This document shows, piece after piece, positions 37,064-48,525 of a stretch of DNA of 64,000 nt (its first letter is position 1; each line of letters begins with the position of its first letter). A program made the translations under genes and the position numbers. The notes beneath the pieces were generated by a model. It did no database searches. It saw only the letters and a list, made by a program, of their open reading frames with translations, and was not told the origin of the DNA. This stretch comes from Filosporella fistucella. Its lineage: Eukaryota > Ascomycota > Leotiomycetes > Helotiales. The stretch is taken from positions 186,001-250,000 of the forward strand of contig JAQJZZ010000012.1 of the NCBI GenBank assembly GCA_030077755.1, given 5' to 3'.

Positions 37064-37516
37064 TTTGGTCGTAAGCGCTTCAATTTGAGTGTTCAGTCGC
37101 TACCAGAAGTGTCATAAATTCATTGCATGTGGTGAAAGCTACATAGGAAAAAGCAGATACCTCGTGAGCTGTCTCCTTTTCCGTGAGATGCTTCCAGACG
37201 TCAGTGCGTAGATGGTCGTTGTGGAGAGCTGTGCTGTTCTGGTTATCAACAATCACGTGCCGATAAGAATTTCCGCCCGTCTTCGCTCCTTTTAGTTTTG
37301 AATATAAGGAACCTGTGCTTTTGCAGCACTGATTTTGGCCAACCCAAATAGTTCTTTCGAATCCGGTGTCTAAGTTGCGAAAGCCACTTGTATTCATATA
37401 CTACATTACTTTGTACTGTCTCGGAGCTTGGAATAATTTACTGGGCGACTACACTTCTTCACCAAAGTGAAAAACAATTTAAAACCTGGAACTGGTCACC
37501 GTTCCCATACAATCAG
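37064..37516. other. Divergent promoter region, SWA2 and a small membrane protein gene
   Basis: These 453 bp separate the SWA2 start (minus) and the 76-codon gene at 37517 (plus). A minus-strand open frame at 37080-37397 lies in the SWA2 leader and has no convincing protein signal. Confidence 0.5.
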
Positions 37517-37794
37517 ATGGCCGATGAGTACGTATCGAAGGGTTTCTTGGTACGTGTTACCCCCAACTGCAAGAGGCGGCCACTAACTTCAAGTAGACTT
37601 ATATCCCGGATTTTCTCAAGAATCCCGCTATATGGGTCTCTATCATCGTCGGCTTCTATGTAATTCTTCTCGGATTATGTCTCACAGGAGCACTCAATCG
37701 ACAAAAAGTAGCAATTGGCAAAGCTAGGGGCGAGAAGAAATACCAGAGCTCGACATTTTCTATGCTTGACGAGGATTCAGATCACGATTCATGA
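37517..37794 (+). CDS. Small single-pass membrane protein, 76 aa
   Basis: Exon 1 (37517-37549) codes for 11 residues, and exon 2 (37597-37794) for 65 plus stop. The 47-bp intron has a GTACGT donor, a CTAAC branch and a GTAG acceptor. Residues ~21-44 form one membrane helix (AIWVSIIVGFYVILLGLCLTG). A basic segment (NRQKVAIGKARGEKKY) then suggests a cytosolic C-terminus, ending in an acidic Ser/Asp tail. No signal peptide cleavage site is obvious. I do not know the family. It is short enough to be missed by gene finders; the clean phase across the intron is the main support. Confidence 0.6.
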
Positions 37795-38143
37795 CAGCTG
37801 TCCTGATTGGAAAGCTTAAATAGCTGGGAGTTCGCATGAAATATTCCTATTCCGTGCGTATATTCAAAACATTCTCGCCACCAAAACATCAGGCTCGGAA
37901 TCTCGAATCCCATCCTTCATTGTGATACAACAGTACCGAATGGGAGATATATTATACACGTGATCGGCAACCTTTCTACTTAATACATGATTGCGAAGGA
38001 TAAACCAGCAGCCAAGTTTTCAAAAGAGGGTTGTATACAATATATATAGCGATATTTCAGACTAGAAAATGATATATATAACTGCTGTCCGCCTTGAATT
38101 CAATACTACTGATAGTCAGAAGTCCCGACTTCCCTCATTCACT
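37795..38143. other. Intergenic with TATA-like tract
   Basis: AT-rich, 349 bp. It has a TATATATAGC string around 38040, upstream of the next small gene. An in-frame ATG at 38069 would add 25 residues to that gene, but the position of the TATA-like tract favours the later ATG. Confidence 0.4.
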
Positions 38144-38459
38144 ATGGCCCCCAATTACCCAGCCAGCCATGGACACACCCCACCACTCATTCTTCCAAGT
38201 CCTGAGAAATTGACAAAATCAATTTCAAGTCTAATTGTAAGCCACATTGTTGATGTCGGTCAAAATTGATTATATTGAATCCCAACAGGAATCATTCACT
38301 TCAGGCAGAGAGAACGATCCAACTCCAGCGAGCCATCACAATGTTGGATATTGGCTGGGTATTTGCTTGGTAGTAGTCATAGTTGGATATTTTGCCACGA
38401 GAAAGCTGTCTCATCGGAAGAAGTTGCAAGGTTTGATCAGTGAGAGGAAGCTGAGATAG
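38144..38459 (+). CDS. Small single-pass membrane protein, 87 aa
   Basis: Exons 38144-38236 and 38289-38459 join in phase at a GTAAGC donor and CAACAG acceptor (52-bp intron). The N-terminal half is Pro/Ser/His-rich. Residues ~52-69 form one membrane helix (YWLGICLVVVIVGYFAT), followed by a strongly basic tail (RKLSHRKKLQGLISERKLR). The topology is that of a tail-proximal anchored protein. It is not similar in sequence to the neighbouring 76-residue protein. The family is unknown. The alternative start at 38069 is in the same frame. Confidence 0.5.
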
Positions 38460-39856
38460 AAGCAAGAATAGCAAGGAGGGTACCCTATGAATGCAACATA
38501 AGCCAAATCAAATGTGTATCATTGCACGAATTTATTCTTGCTTCTGACGATGAATTCTCCTTCCAATAATTGGAAATAAGAACACTACAGACCCAATATC
38601 GGCCGATGTATAGATGAGGTATAATTTCTTCAGAATGTTGGCAACGAATCTCATCTCGGAAAAGATCATGGCTATGATGCTGTTGAGCATTTTGTTGACT
38701 CGAGGAACCGATGGAATATCCCTTCTGGTTGATTCCGAGCCACCTTGTTCAAAAACGATTCGTGTCCAACACGCCTCGCTTTTGTCCCTGACTCTCCAAG
38801 TCATTCCGGCTCCAAGCCGTGATGGAGTGTTACACCGATAACACCCAATCTCACAGAGACATTGAAAGGAGAAACTTGACGGACACATGAAACTATAAAG
38901 GTTGCTGGTAAATAATCGGTGAAGTCCCTCGTTATGCTAGCCTCAAGAGAAACTCTTAAAGTTCTCTTCCCCGCAAGATATCTCAAGCTTATTCAACTCA
39001 TCAAACTATCAACCACTTTTCAAATCTCCCTCTGGCAATCGCACATCGCCGTTGAACTCTATTTAGCCTAGGCAAGGGTAGCTCGGGGTGATTTTGTACC
39101 TGCATCAGTGTCTGTGAAGTGCATCGGCGGCGGCACCCGCGAAGCTCTCGCACCCTGTCCAATACCACTCTGCCTGTCTTTCTGGGCTCACATTCCGCTA
39201 TCAGACTGGGAATATCATCACCTTACCAGGGCGACGTGCAGCAAGAACTCGCATAGGCAACCCATTTCGAGACACATCCGTCTTAACGATTCCCAGCTCC
39301 TTGCCACGAGCAGCACACGGGTCGATATCTGGTGGTTCCGCGACGCCAACGGGACGGTTGGGAAGGAAACTAGAAGCCAAAATTCCGCAAGTCCAGAACT
39401 TGACCCCTGAATTCCAGAAGAGCAGTTCTTGGAGACCGTTCGACAAAACAGGCAGCTCGCCTCTTCGTTCCTGACTTCCCTTGACTGGCCTGTACGGGAT
39501 TTTGAACGGGTGAGGTGGGTGCAAGTGCATCTGCAAGTGGTTGCGTGGGTGTATCTTGCCATTTCGATTTCTGAAGGCTTTTTCTCAAGTAAACACTCTC
39601 TTCCATACCCATCTTGTACCCAACATCACTCAACTTCTCGACTTCGACATCGCAATCCAAATACTGACCGTGCCTTTCTCTCCCGAATCCTCTTCAGCCG
39701 GCACGGTTTCTTTGCCGATCTTTATTGACACTGACAACTGGCGAATTTTGTGCTGTGTTCACAATTTTGTTATCAGCATTCCACGATAACGCTGCGGGCA
39801 CGTCTGACGAAACACAACATTCGCCCTGCAATCCCACTCTAGGTCACTCCGACAAC
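38460..39856. other. Intergenic region upstream of URC4
   Basis: This 1.4-kb stretch has no recognisable domain on either strand. A minus-strand open frame at 38532-38888 includes a hydrophobic part but lacks a convincing start or splice pattern. The last 300 bp are pyrimidine-rich, as expected for a fungal promoter and 5' UTR. Confidence 0.45.
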
Positions 39857-41524
39857 ATGGGTCTCTTCTCTCGCAAAGACAAGTCGGGTTCAACAACATC
39901 TGGTGGCTCACGCAAAAATTCAGGCAGTCTCGCTGAACTTGGTTCTATGTCCTCGCAATCTTCTCTGAAGTCTCCTGCAACTCCTGGATTCTCCAAGATG
40001 TCTATCCCTCCCACCATCCCCAAGATCAATCTTCCCAAGGCACCGGATCCACATGTCGACCCAGCAGGATATCTGCGAAGCATTGGTGCAGTTCGCGAGA
40101 GATGTGCAATCGTATTGGAGAAGGCGAAGAGAAACGAGCTGAATCACTTCGATGTTGATATGAGCAAGTTTGCAGATACCACCAAATTCGTTGTTTCAAT
40201 GATCAAGGTAAGATTTTGAGTTGCTTGCAGATGGCATATGCATTATTCTAATTCTTGCAGCGCGACTTCGCTCCAGACTATGCAAGCATTCCTCCACATG
40301 GTCGTTGGCAACACTTCAATGTCGGGGGTCGAGACCGAATTTCGGACATGATGTCCAGCTGGCCAAGCAATGTTGACCCCTCAGAACGGTGCCGCAGACT
40401 CCTTGATCTTTTCCTTGTTTCTGTACTCCTTGATGCTGGAGCTGGAAACAGCTGGTCATACAAGAGCAAGGAGAATGGGCGCGTATATAAACGAAGTGAG
40501 GGGTTAGCTGTTGCCAGCTTGGAGATGTTCAAGGATGGGCTCTTCAGCAGCAATAAGACTCAACCAGAACAAGTAGATGGCGAAGGTTTGAGAGGACTCA
40601 CAGTTGAAAAGATGACTAGGGGCTTGCAGGTTTCGGAAGATAATCCTATGGCTGGGTTGGAGGGACGAACTGGACTCCTGATGAGACTCGCGGATGCACT
40701 GAACAACCAAACTTACTTTGGTGCCGATGCAAGACCTGGAAATATGCTAGGTAAGTCGATTCCCATATTTGCTGGTACCTGATACTAATTGATTAGACTA
40801 TCTCATCTCTCACCCAAATACACAAGCTTCCTCAATTCCTATTGTTCCCCTCCCCACACTTTGGTCGGTCTTGATGGACGGCCTCGCTCCAGTATGGCCT
40901 GCATCTCGAACCGTTCTCGACTCGACCTCTCTCGGTGACGCATGGCCACTATCTACCCTTCCAAGCGATGCTACCACCCAGCCTTGGGAGACTATTGTAC
41001 CCTTCCACAAGTTGACGCAGTGGCTTTGTTACTCCTTAATGCAGCCAATGTCTAAGCTAATAAACATCCACTTTGCTGGGGCTGAGCTTATGACAGGCCT
41101 CCCAGAATACCGAAATGGAGGATTGTTCATTGACACCGGTGTTTTGATATTGAAGCCAAACGATGAGCAACGAGGGTTGGATCGATTCCGAGATGAGGGT
41201 ATAAAGAGTGGCAAGGGGTCGATGGAGGTCGTACCAATGTTTACACCAGATGACGATGTGATCGTGGAGTGGAGAGCTGTGACAGTTGGCTTTCTGGATC
41301 TCTTGCTAGAAGAAGTGAACAATCTACTTGGCTTGCAGGGACCAGACCGATTGAACCTACCTCAAATGCTGGAGGCTGGAAGTTGGAAGGTATGTCACTA
41401 TTTGATACTGAACGAGAATTGCTTTCTGACACATCTTTAGGGTGGACGAGAAATGGCAGAGATTTCACGCCCGAATACACAATGTCCGCCAATTGCTATC
41501 CTCAGCGATGGTACCGTCTTTTAA
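39857..41524 (+). CDS. URC4: Uracil catabolism protein 4 (DUF1688)
   Basis: Four exons, 39857-40207, 40261-40750, 40797-41389 and 41441-41524, give 505 residues. The first ~70 residues are Ser-rich and disordered. The DUF1688 domain follows, with AGYLRSIGAVRERC, IPPHGRWQHFNVGGRDRI, DLFLVSVLLDAGAG and YRNGGLFIDTGVL. URC4 was genetically defined in the yeast Lachancea kluyveri URC pathway, which degrades uracil to 3-hydroxypropionate through a route different from the reductive one. Its precise enzymatic step is not established. The ATG at 39857 is the first in the frame, because upstream codons begin only with TTG. The C-terminus GGREMAEISRPNTQCPPIAI is reached only through the last intron. 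Confidence 0.92.
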
Positions 41525-42576
41525 AAGTGTTTCCTCAGCAATCTCCTCGCCTGGATTTACAACCCAAATTACTGGAACAATAATCACCTTCGATGAGAGA
41601 GTATCTTTCTGGTGTCCTGTCTGTAACACACAACTCGACAAGTTTTAGAACTTTCCAAATCACAGCAATTGCCTATGGCTTGACTTCGGGGCGAACCGAT
41701 TCAATATATAATTTAATGAGCGAGTAAAGACTACTTTAGCTAGATACCCTACCCGATTCGATTCTCATCAATGAATAAATATCATGATTTTATGAAATGC
41801 TGGTCTACCTACTTACCAATTGTGCAAGAGACACGAGTAGCCTCTCACCGGTGCAAAAACGAAATATACAACATCAAAAATTCGCCAATCAATCTCCTAA
41901 TTTCTAATTTTCCCTCAATTAACTGATTATCCGAGTCTCTATTGCCCTTACAAATAAAGCCAAACATTTCAACTAGCAAACATTTGGAGTAGAGGGGCTT
42001 CGAACCCCTAAATTCCTCGGGGCGATTGTGAAGGTTGTGGGAGGTGAATGCTAGTCTCGATCGACAGAGGGGTAATCTTCGCGTTGGAATTATTTTTTAG
42101 GTATCTACTTGGACTGTATCGTCCGAACTGGACGCTGAGATATGAATACAATTAATGTTTTGAGGCAACGCTACTCGATTATATATTGTTACATAATTTA
42201 GCTTCAAAAGGTACGCTATAACATTGTTTGAATGAACTGCTTGTCAGAGTAGATTATGCGAGACACGAGTGCACCATGTCCTGGCTGCTGACAATGCTTC
42301 TGCTTTCAAGCAGAGTATCTTCGCTCAATGACTATGGTTATCCCGTAGCTCTACGTCTGCTTCGTGCCCTTGTCATGCGAAACAAATACTAGACGCTCGG
42401 CGGAGCTGCTTGCCCAAAATTACCCGGGTCAGATGTCGTCTTATCGAGTTGCTGACGCGCTCAAATGCCCAATACCCCTCACTCCGTGGCTTCTACACAT
42501 CTTCATCGTTGTGGAAGAAAGTTCTATCAGTACCACTTCCTTTCGACGCATTTTCAATGCCTCCAACTTATTCGCG
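41525..42576. other. Intergenic, AT-rich
   Basis: This 1.05-kb stretch lies between URC4 and the zinc-cluster gene. A T-arm-like string near 41990-42005 lacks the rest of a tRNA. Nothing else was recognised. Confidence 0.5.
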
Positions 42577-44310
42577 ATGACAATCCCCAAGGTCAGAGTG
42601 AGAGCTCGCAAGCCAAAGACTAAGACTGGCTGCAAGACCTGCAGGTATGTGCTCTCTGTCGGATATGAACTCGAACGCGAAATCCCCTAATGTTTTACTA
42701 GAGCACGACGCATCAAATGTGACGAGGGAAAACCGGCTTGTCGGAAATGTTCAAGCACCGGTCGCATATGTGATGGCTATGAAGATGCCCATGAGCTCAC
42801 CACAACCCTTATTCAGAGGCACTCAGAGGTGCCCCTTAGTGAAACTACATCCAACACAACGTTATCTCACATGAGCTCTCCTCTAGGTCTGAGCGATGAC
42901 GAAATGGTTGGTTTCGACTTCTTCCGCCGAAAGACCGCTGTCGAAATCCAGGGCTGCTTTCGTTCGAGTTTGTGGGAGAGTCTCATTCTGCAAATCACCC
43001 AACAGGAACCTTCTGTCCTCCATGCTGCCATCGCTGTTGGTTGCGCGCATAGGAAGCTCACTGATAGAAGCTGCGGGTCTCCAACCCCAGACATGTTGGA
43101 TCAACGTCAATTATTTGGACTGAAGCAGTACTTAAAGGCCATCAATTGTTTAAGGAATAGAATCGAGAACATGGAAGATCAGGAAACAAGCCGGATTTCT
43201 CTGATCACTTGCCTGCTGTTCATTTGTTACGAAATGTTGAGGGGCCAAAGAGTGGGAGCCATATCTCATTTAGCCACAGGGCTGCGGATCCTGTCTTCAA
43301 GACCGGGTCAAAATTTGATACACAGTCAGACTTCTGTCATTTTGTATCACGACTCTGAAAAGCTACAAGACCAGCTTTTGAGCTTGTTTGCAAGATTAGA
43401 TTACGATTCCACAATGTTTGGGCAGCCATCTCCACTACTCTCCCTGTATCCACCCCAGCATTCACGAACAAGAGATATAGTTATTCCCTCCAGGCTCGCC
43501 AATATTTCAGAAGCAAGACAATATTTGGATATACTATCGAATGGGGTTTTGCGATTTCGAGGGAAGCTGTTGGAGCTTGCAGCCCTCACTGTTCCGAATG
43601 CAAGTTCAGACTTTCCCACCCAGCTTCTATGGGAGCATGCGACAATAAGGACCCTGGACTTGACAAAACACACGTTATTACTGATAGAGATGAGACGTCT
43701 TCAAGATGGTTTAGCTGTGTGGTCTGCTGCATTTAGGGATTTCCAGGCTAATATGGATTCATCTCAAAGGGAAGATAACTCGCCGCCGCTGATGCTCCTG
43801 GAGGTCCAATACTTCTATCCATACTTTTTGATGGCTACATGCCAGACTACAAAGGAAAAGTACTGCGATAGCTTCAACACTCAGTTTGACAGAATGGTTA
43901 CTCTTGCTCGCAGGTACATTGAGAGCACTACCGCATCCGCTCAACCACTGTTTACGCTCGACTCGGGAGTTATCCCAACGCTGTATCTTGTTTCAGTAAA
44001 GTGTCGCCAACGGGAACTACGACGACAAGCAATACAATTGCTTCGACTTTGCACCTGTCAGGAAGGAATGTGGGAGGGTGCCCTCATCGCCGGGTATGTT
44101 GAACGCATCGCTGATCTCGAGGAGTTGATGGCTCTCCGAGAGAATTATTTCGAAGAAGATGGCGAGCTGAGCGAAGAAGCTCGATTTTGCGGTGCGGTAT
44201 TGTCGACTACGGATGATCCAACAAGAGGAAGATTGATCTGTGCCAGATTCTGTCATGAAATGAGTGGGGAACTGATGGTTTGGGACGAGTTTTTCTCGTT
44301 GAAGGAATGA
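42577..44310 (+). CDS. Zn(II)2Cys6 transcription factor
   Basis: Exons 42577-42644 and 42702-44310 give 558 residues. The binuclear zinc cluster lies at residues ~19-45: CKTCRARRIKCDEGKPACRKC, then SSTGRIC, with Cys spacing C-x2-C-x6-C-x6-C-x2-C-x6-C. The intron interrupts the cluster after the second Cys, a common position. The rest (residues ~90-540) has the helical layout of the fungal regulator domain Fungal_trans_2 (DUF3468), with VLHAAIAVGCAHRKL and ISHLATGLRIL. Targets are unknown. Uracil catabolism in L. kluyveri is controlled by a zinc-cluster factor (Urc2), so linkage to URC4 1.05 kb upstream is suggestive but may be chance. Confidence 0.88.
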
Positions 44311-44778
44311 TGTGGCGGTGATATCACGATTTGTCGGAAAATCGAAAGAACACGCCCAGGTCTCTCTTGAGGGTGTCGATTTGTCTACAGTGCCCTCGTT
44401 TAGACAAAGTGTAGGCATCAAAGGCTTCAAAGCTGGGGCATTTTGGGCAGCGGGTCGGTTAATCTCAGGTTGGTAGGCTTGCCCTTGCCTGGTCTGCCCA
44501 AACGAACTGACCAATCACGGGTCATGTATCAATGCCCTCGTTTGGTAGATGGTCCATTCTAAACGAGGACCTTATGACAGCCTACCTGGACTTCGAACTC
44601 TTCTGTTGACTCTGAACGAGCGCCAAGAATCGCCCAAACGAGTGAGAAGCAATATATAAATGCCTTCGATATGGGCTGGAACCCGAGCCATTACCACCAT
44701 TGTCTTCTCAAATTCCGTTTCGATCATCAACGACATCAAGAACAATCTCCCACGTACAGCAAACCCGATCTTCTTAAG
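44311..44778. other. Intergenic with TATA box for the LURP-one gene
   Basis: These 468 bp hold the promoter of the next gene. A TATATAAA box is at 44653-44660. An ATG at 44671, only 10 bp after the box, is probably upstream of the transcription start. Confidence 0.55.
44653..44660 (+). promoter_or_regulatory. TATA box
   Basis: TATATAAA lies 119 bp before the chosen ATG at 44779. Its position argues against translation from the ATG at 44671. Confidence 0.5.
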
Positions 44779-45408
44779 ATGGGTCTCTCGATTCAAATTC
44801 TCCACGTTCACTATCATGGAAAGACCGTCTTACTCCTTGATTCGGACGATACAACACCCCTTTACAAAGTCAAAATCCCAACACAGGGGCTCAAAATGTC
44901 CCTCTTCTACGCAAACAAATCATCCACGTCGCCTCCAGCCTACGACCCAGACAATAAAACAACAAAACCTTGGGCCACAGTAGCTTCCTCGCCGCTTCCT
45001 GCTTACTATTCCACCAAATGCGACGCAACCTATATACCATTCGCCACGGCAACTTTCTCACACTTCAGCACCCTCGTAACCTTCACCATCCATTCTCACG
45101 AAATTACTCTCCGCCGTGAGAACGGAATGAGTCGCACCTATCTATTCACGAGTCCCGAGGGAGAAGCCCTTCGCTGGGAGAATGACGGTTTCTTCACCGG
45201 GGACTGGAAATTGCTTGGTGCGGAGGGGGACGTCAAAGCTAGGTTTAGGAATAAGGTCTTTTCCACCAGTGAGTTGGGGAGTTTTGAGATCGTAGGCGCG
45301 GAGGGGGAAAAAGAGAGGGATTTGATTGTTATGAGTGGGCTTGCGACGTTGGCAATGGTGCAGAGTACTTTGCTTGCTGCTTTGATTGTGACTGGTGGAT
45401 CGGATTAG
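44779..45408 (+). CDS. LURP-one-related / tubby C-terminal-like fold protein
   Basis: A single exon gives 209 residues from the ATG at 44779. An earlier in-frame ATG at 44671 would add 36 residues that look like leader sequence. Beta-strand-rich repeats include ITLRRENGMSRTYLFTSPEGEALRWENDGFFTGDWKLL. The end is a hydrophobic helix (LIVMSGLATLAMVQSTLLAALIVTGG), the central buried helix of the LOR/tubby barrel. This matches the fungal branch of the LURP-one (DUF567) superfamily. Function in fungi is unknown; the plant relative LURP1 affects defence, and tubby proteins bind phosphoinositides. A 36-bp Pro/Thr insertion (SSTSPPAYDPDNKTTKP) is typical of fungal members. Confidence 0.75.
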   Translation: MGLSIQILHVHYHGKTVLLLDSDDTTPLYKVKIPTQGLKMSLFYANKSSTSPPAYDPDNKTTKPWATVASSPLPAYYSTKCDATYIPFATATFSHFSTLVTFTIHSHEITLRRENGMSRTYLFTSPEGEALRWENDGFFTGDWKLLGAEGDVKARFRNKVFSTSELGSFEIVGAEGEKERDLIVMSGLATLAMVQSTLLAALIVTGGSD

Positions 45409-46322
45409 GGTGTAGCTAACTTACAGTTGTAATCTTGATACGCTTATAATACGTTCAAATCGATAAAAGCGATATTTCATTTTCACATCGTGTCTAGGTG
45501 AAAGAATGCCACAAGACCTCAAGATATCGTCCTCTCCGGGAGTGGGAACTAGCGTTCCGTCCCGAGCCGCGAACTATTTGTTCTAGCTGTTCCTGGAATA
45601 ATTCTGGAAGTATATGTCTGACATCCAGGTGGGGAAAGGAGAAGTTCGAAGGAGACAATTCTTTCATATTTTGAACTATTAGCCCATCCTAATGGCCCTC
45701 ATATGAGCCCAATTGACCGCAACTCCGGAGTTGATCCACATCGGCATGTTACATCCATTACTTCCCGAAATGTGAGCCTCCATTTCTTAAATCTCACAGG
45801 ACAGTACTATCGCTAGTGCCAACAAACACCCAAAATGATTCATCACTGTTCAAGAAGAGCTGAAAAGTTGCAAAGTCCTTCACTTTGTCGAATACTACCT
45901 GATAGCCGAGTCGGCTTTCCTAATTGGTTGGTGTGTCTGCTCTGCCCACCTCACGAGACTTGTTCCTTCAGGCTATTCAGATACCCCTCAGATGATACAT
46001 AGTACATCTGCAAAGCAGACTTAAATGTGCACTCGCTATTTCTACATAGTTTACTGTTGGTAATCTACTGTTGGTATTCTGCTTGTGCGTAGGGTCATGA
46101 GCCAGGGGCCTAGGGCTGCAGTCAGCATTTTTGATAGCGTGCTTGCATTGATATTGCATTCTTCATCAGATTCTTCAGCTTTCGGAGGTTACATTTGAAA
46201 TAACTGAGATGATTATTTCGGTTGGGAAATAATGTTATCGATGTGCACAAGAACTATATAAGAGCTGTCAGTCCGATGCTGTGATCAGGGCGGCTTCAAA
46301 TATCCTCGCAATATTTTTCACT
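45409..46322. other. Intergenic region
   Basis: No gene was recognised. The last 70 bp carry a TATATAAG box (46255-46262) in front of the doubtful secreted-protein gene. Confidence 0.5.
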
Positions 46323-47623
46323 ATGAAGTCACATTGCTATATCGTGATCAATTCACTTATCTCCCTTAAGACTCTCGTACAATCCCATGCCCTTGCACCA
46401 AAACCCAGGCCACATTCGAACGTGATACTTGTCCGCGATGAACAACCTTCATGTAACTCTCTTCAATCTCCGTTTCTCCATACGCTAACATCAGATAGGG
46501 TGCAAAGACCCAGGCGAGCTACAAAGCTTTCTCACTGTTGCAACTGCAACGTAAGTTGCATGGCCTATGTTTTTCCACTTGCGTCCCCGATCTCACGAAG
46601 CTCCAGACCAAATGATTTCAATTTCCCATCGTACTGCTCTGAGATCCGTCGTCCTACGCAGTACGTGTACTTCGATGGCCCAACCATATGGGGTTCAGCT
46701 ACGAAAATAATCACGACTACAACTTGGCCGACTATTACAAAGACAATTTCGGGGTAAGTCTTTGCTGTTTAATGCCCTTGTTGCCTTTTTGCTCGCCCGA
46801 CCACTACCACATTGATAACTACTATCCACTTCACATCCTCTCGCTAATAATCACCACACCATCATAGACCCCAAAGCACAGCAACACTTCTCTGTCCCTC
46901 ATCTCCGATCTCGAATCCATCCTGTTCTCTTGATCTCGTTCCCCAACTTCCCATCTCAGCACAGATTTTCTTCATCGACGCGTCTCCCCAAACTTGTCAA
47001 CAACAATGTCTCTCCAACCCAAAATGCAAGTCGTTCTTAGTCGTCGATCTTGGCATGGACAATCTGAATCCTGGGGACTGGTATAGATGTGTAGGGTATA
47101 GTGTGTCAATATCCAAAGATATGGGGCTACAGCGGGGGGAAGGCGTGTATAGATGGTATGAGAAGGGTTGTGGGGAGCTGTTGCCGGTTCGTATATGCTT
47201 CCGTTCGAAACTTCTTTGATTTTTTTGTAGAGAAGAGACTAACAAATCATGCAGCAAGCTTGCTTTTCTCCAGTACCAACATCCACCTTACCACCTCACT
47301 CAACAATCACCACCGCGCCTCTCTTTCCCTCTCCATCCCATCTTTCTAAACGCCAGTTTCCAACTTTGCCGGAAAGTCTAGCGACGTATTGGGGTGGGTA
47401 CATAGATCTAGGCTGCTCTTGTGTGATAAGTGGCATTCTCACAACCAAGACGGTGACGGAAGAACGGCCAACGTACTTGTACAGTTATACTACTGTAAGT
47501 ATCCCCTCAGTGAGCGATGGTGAGCGATTCTGATACGACATTAGACCACGACGACAAGAAAGAGAGTTCATGAAGTCACCGAGTATCCTGGAAGGAGTAC
47601 TATTGTTTCGGTAGTCTGAAACG
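46323..47623 (+). CDS. Doubtful multi-exon Thr/Cys-rich secreted protein
   Basis: A TATA box (46255-46262), an ATG at 46323, a moderately hydrophobic start (HCYIVINSLISLKTLVQ) and several well-formed splice sites suggest a gene. The splice sites include donors at 46453, at ~46552, near 46755 and at ~47494, with acceptors at 46498, ~46667, ~47250 and ~47546. Exons near 46500-46755 and 47250-47623 translate to similar-looking Thr-rich segments after CxC motifs (HCCNCN ... TKIITTTTW; LGCSCV ... TTKTVTEE), ending at the TGA at ~47623. I could not find one exon chain that is clearly better than the others. The model is therefore a region, not a fixed CDS. It could be a decayed cell-surface or effector-like gene. 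Confidence 0.3.
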
Positions 47624-48525
47624 TGAGGGCCAAGTTTCCGTGATAAGTGTGGTAGATAAGGAGAAAGGCGTGATAGAAATACTAAATGTCCATTAAATTC
47701 TGTTCTAAATCTCAGGCAAAGCAAGCTATTAATTGCTATGAAAAGTTGGAGTGTTGCTGAACTACTTTTGGCCGCCACTTTTCAAAAATGGAGACTCATA
47801 GAGCATCGAGTTTCACGCCTGGTTCCCTCTGCAAATTTGCGGGAAGTTTGAGGTTGACGGCAGTTGGCCTCCATTTCAAGAAAGCAAAGCTATCTTTTCT
47901 CCCTGCGCCCAAATGTCACAAATGGAAACGAAAGAAATGCAACCTTGCATTTACGCGACTTAACCTCCAGCTGGAATGGACAATTTAATCATGCATTTTG
48001 ACGGAAGCTTCTCAAGGATATACCACGTCTCACGGGAGGATGAATTATAAGCTCGATGATCGACAACCTAGTATTTATAGGAGTTATGCACAAAAGTAGA
48101 GGAAAGAAGAAAGCAAGCGATGTTGTCGCCAAGATGAACGGCCAATACGTCGAGTCCTGTTACCCCTATTTCCCTGCACGTGATGCTCCACCCCTATCCA
48201 CTCCTACTCTCCACCACCGTCACAGATGCATAAATCAAGGCTGTCCAAGTCGCCCCATAAATACCCTCAAGAGCTCTCAATCCCGCATAAATCCCCCCAC
48301 CTCCCATTCAAACAAAGGTACATCCCGTTGTCGTCTAAATCGGGTGAGACAGAACCCGCGGCTAAACGCCACACATTCGTTCTACGGCTGAGAACAGATT
48401 GTAAATATTGGATCATGAACGACCTCAATAAATTTTATATTTGCGATTCAGAGTTTGTATTTGTGTTTATTCTAAAAGCCTGGAGGAGAGAGATAGGAAG
48501 GACGGAAAAAAGAGGGTGAAGAAGT
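47624..48525. other. Intergenic region, ferroportin promoter side
   Basis: No gene was seen in these 902 bp. Open frames at 48056-48391 have no domain. The sequence from 48450 on is the probable leader of the ferroportin gene. Confidence 0.5.

Noticed and set aside
38532..38986. Minus-strand open frames with a hydrophobic stretch
   Set aside because: No homologue recognised, no clear start context or splice sites, and overlaps the 3' side of the small membrane gene.
41985..42005. T-arm-like hairpin AGGGGTTCGAAGCCCCT on the minus strand
   Set aside because: The stem pairs well but no matching 5' acceptor half, D arm or anticodon arm was found within 100 bp.
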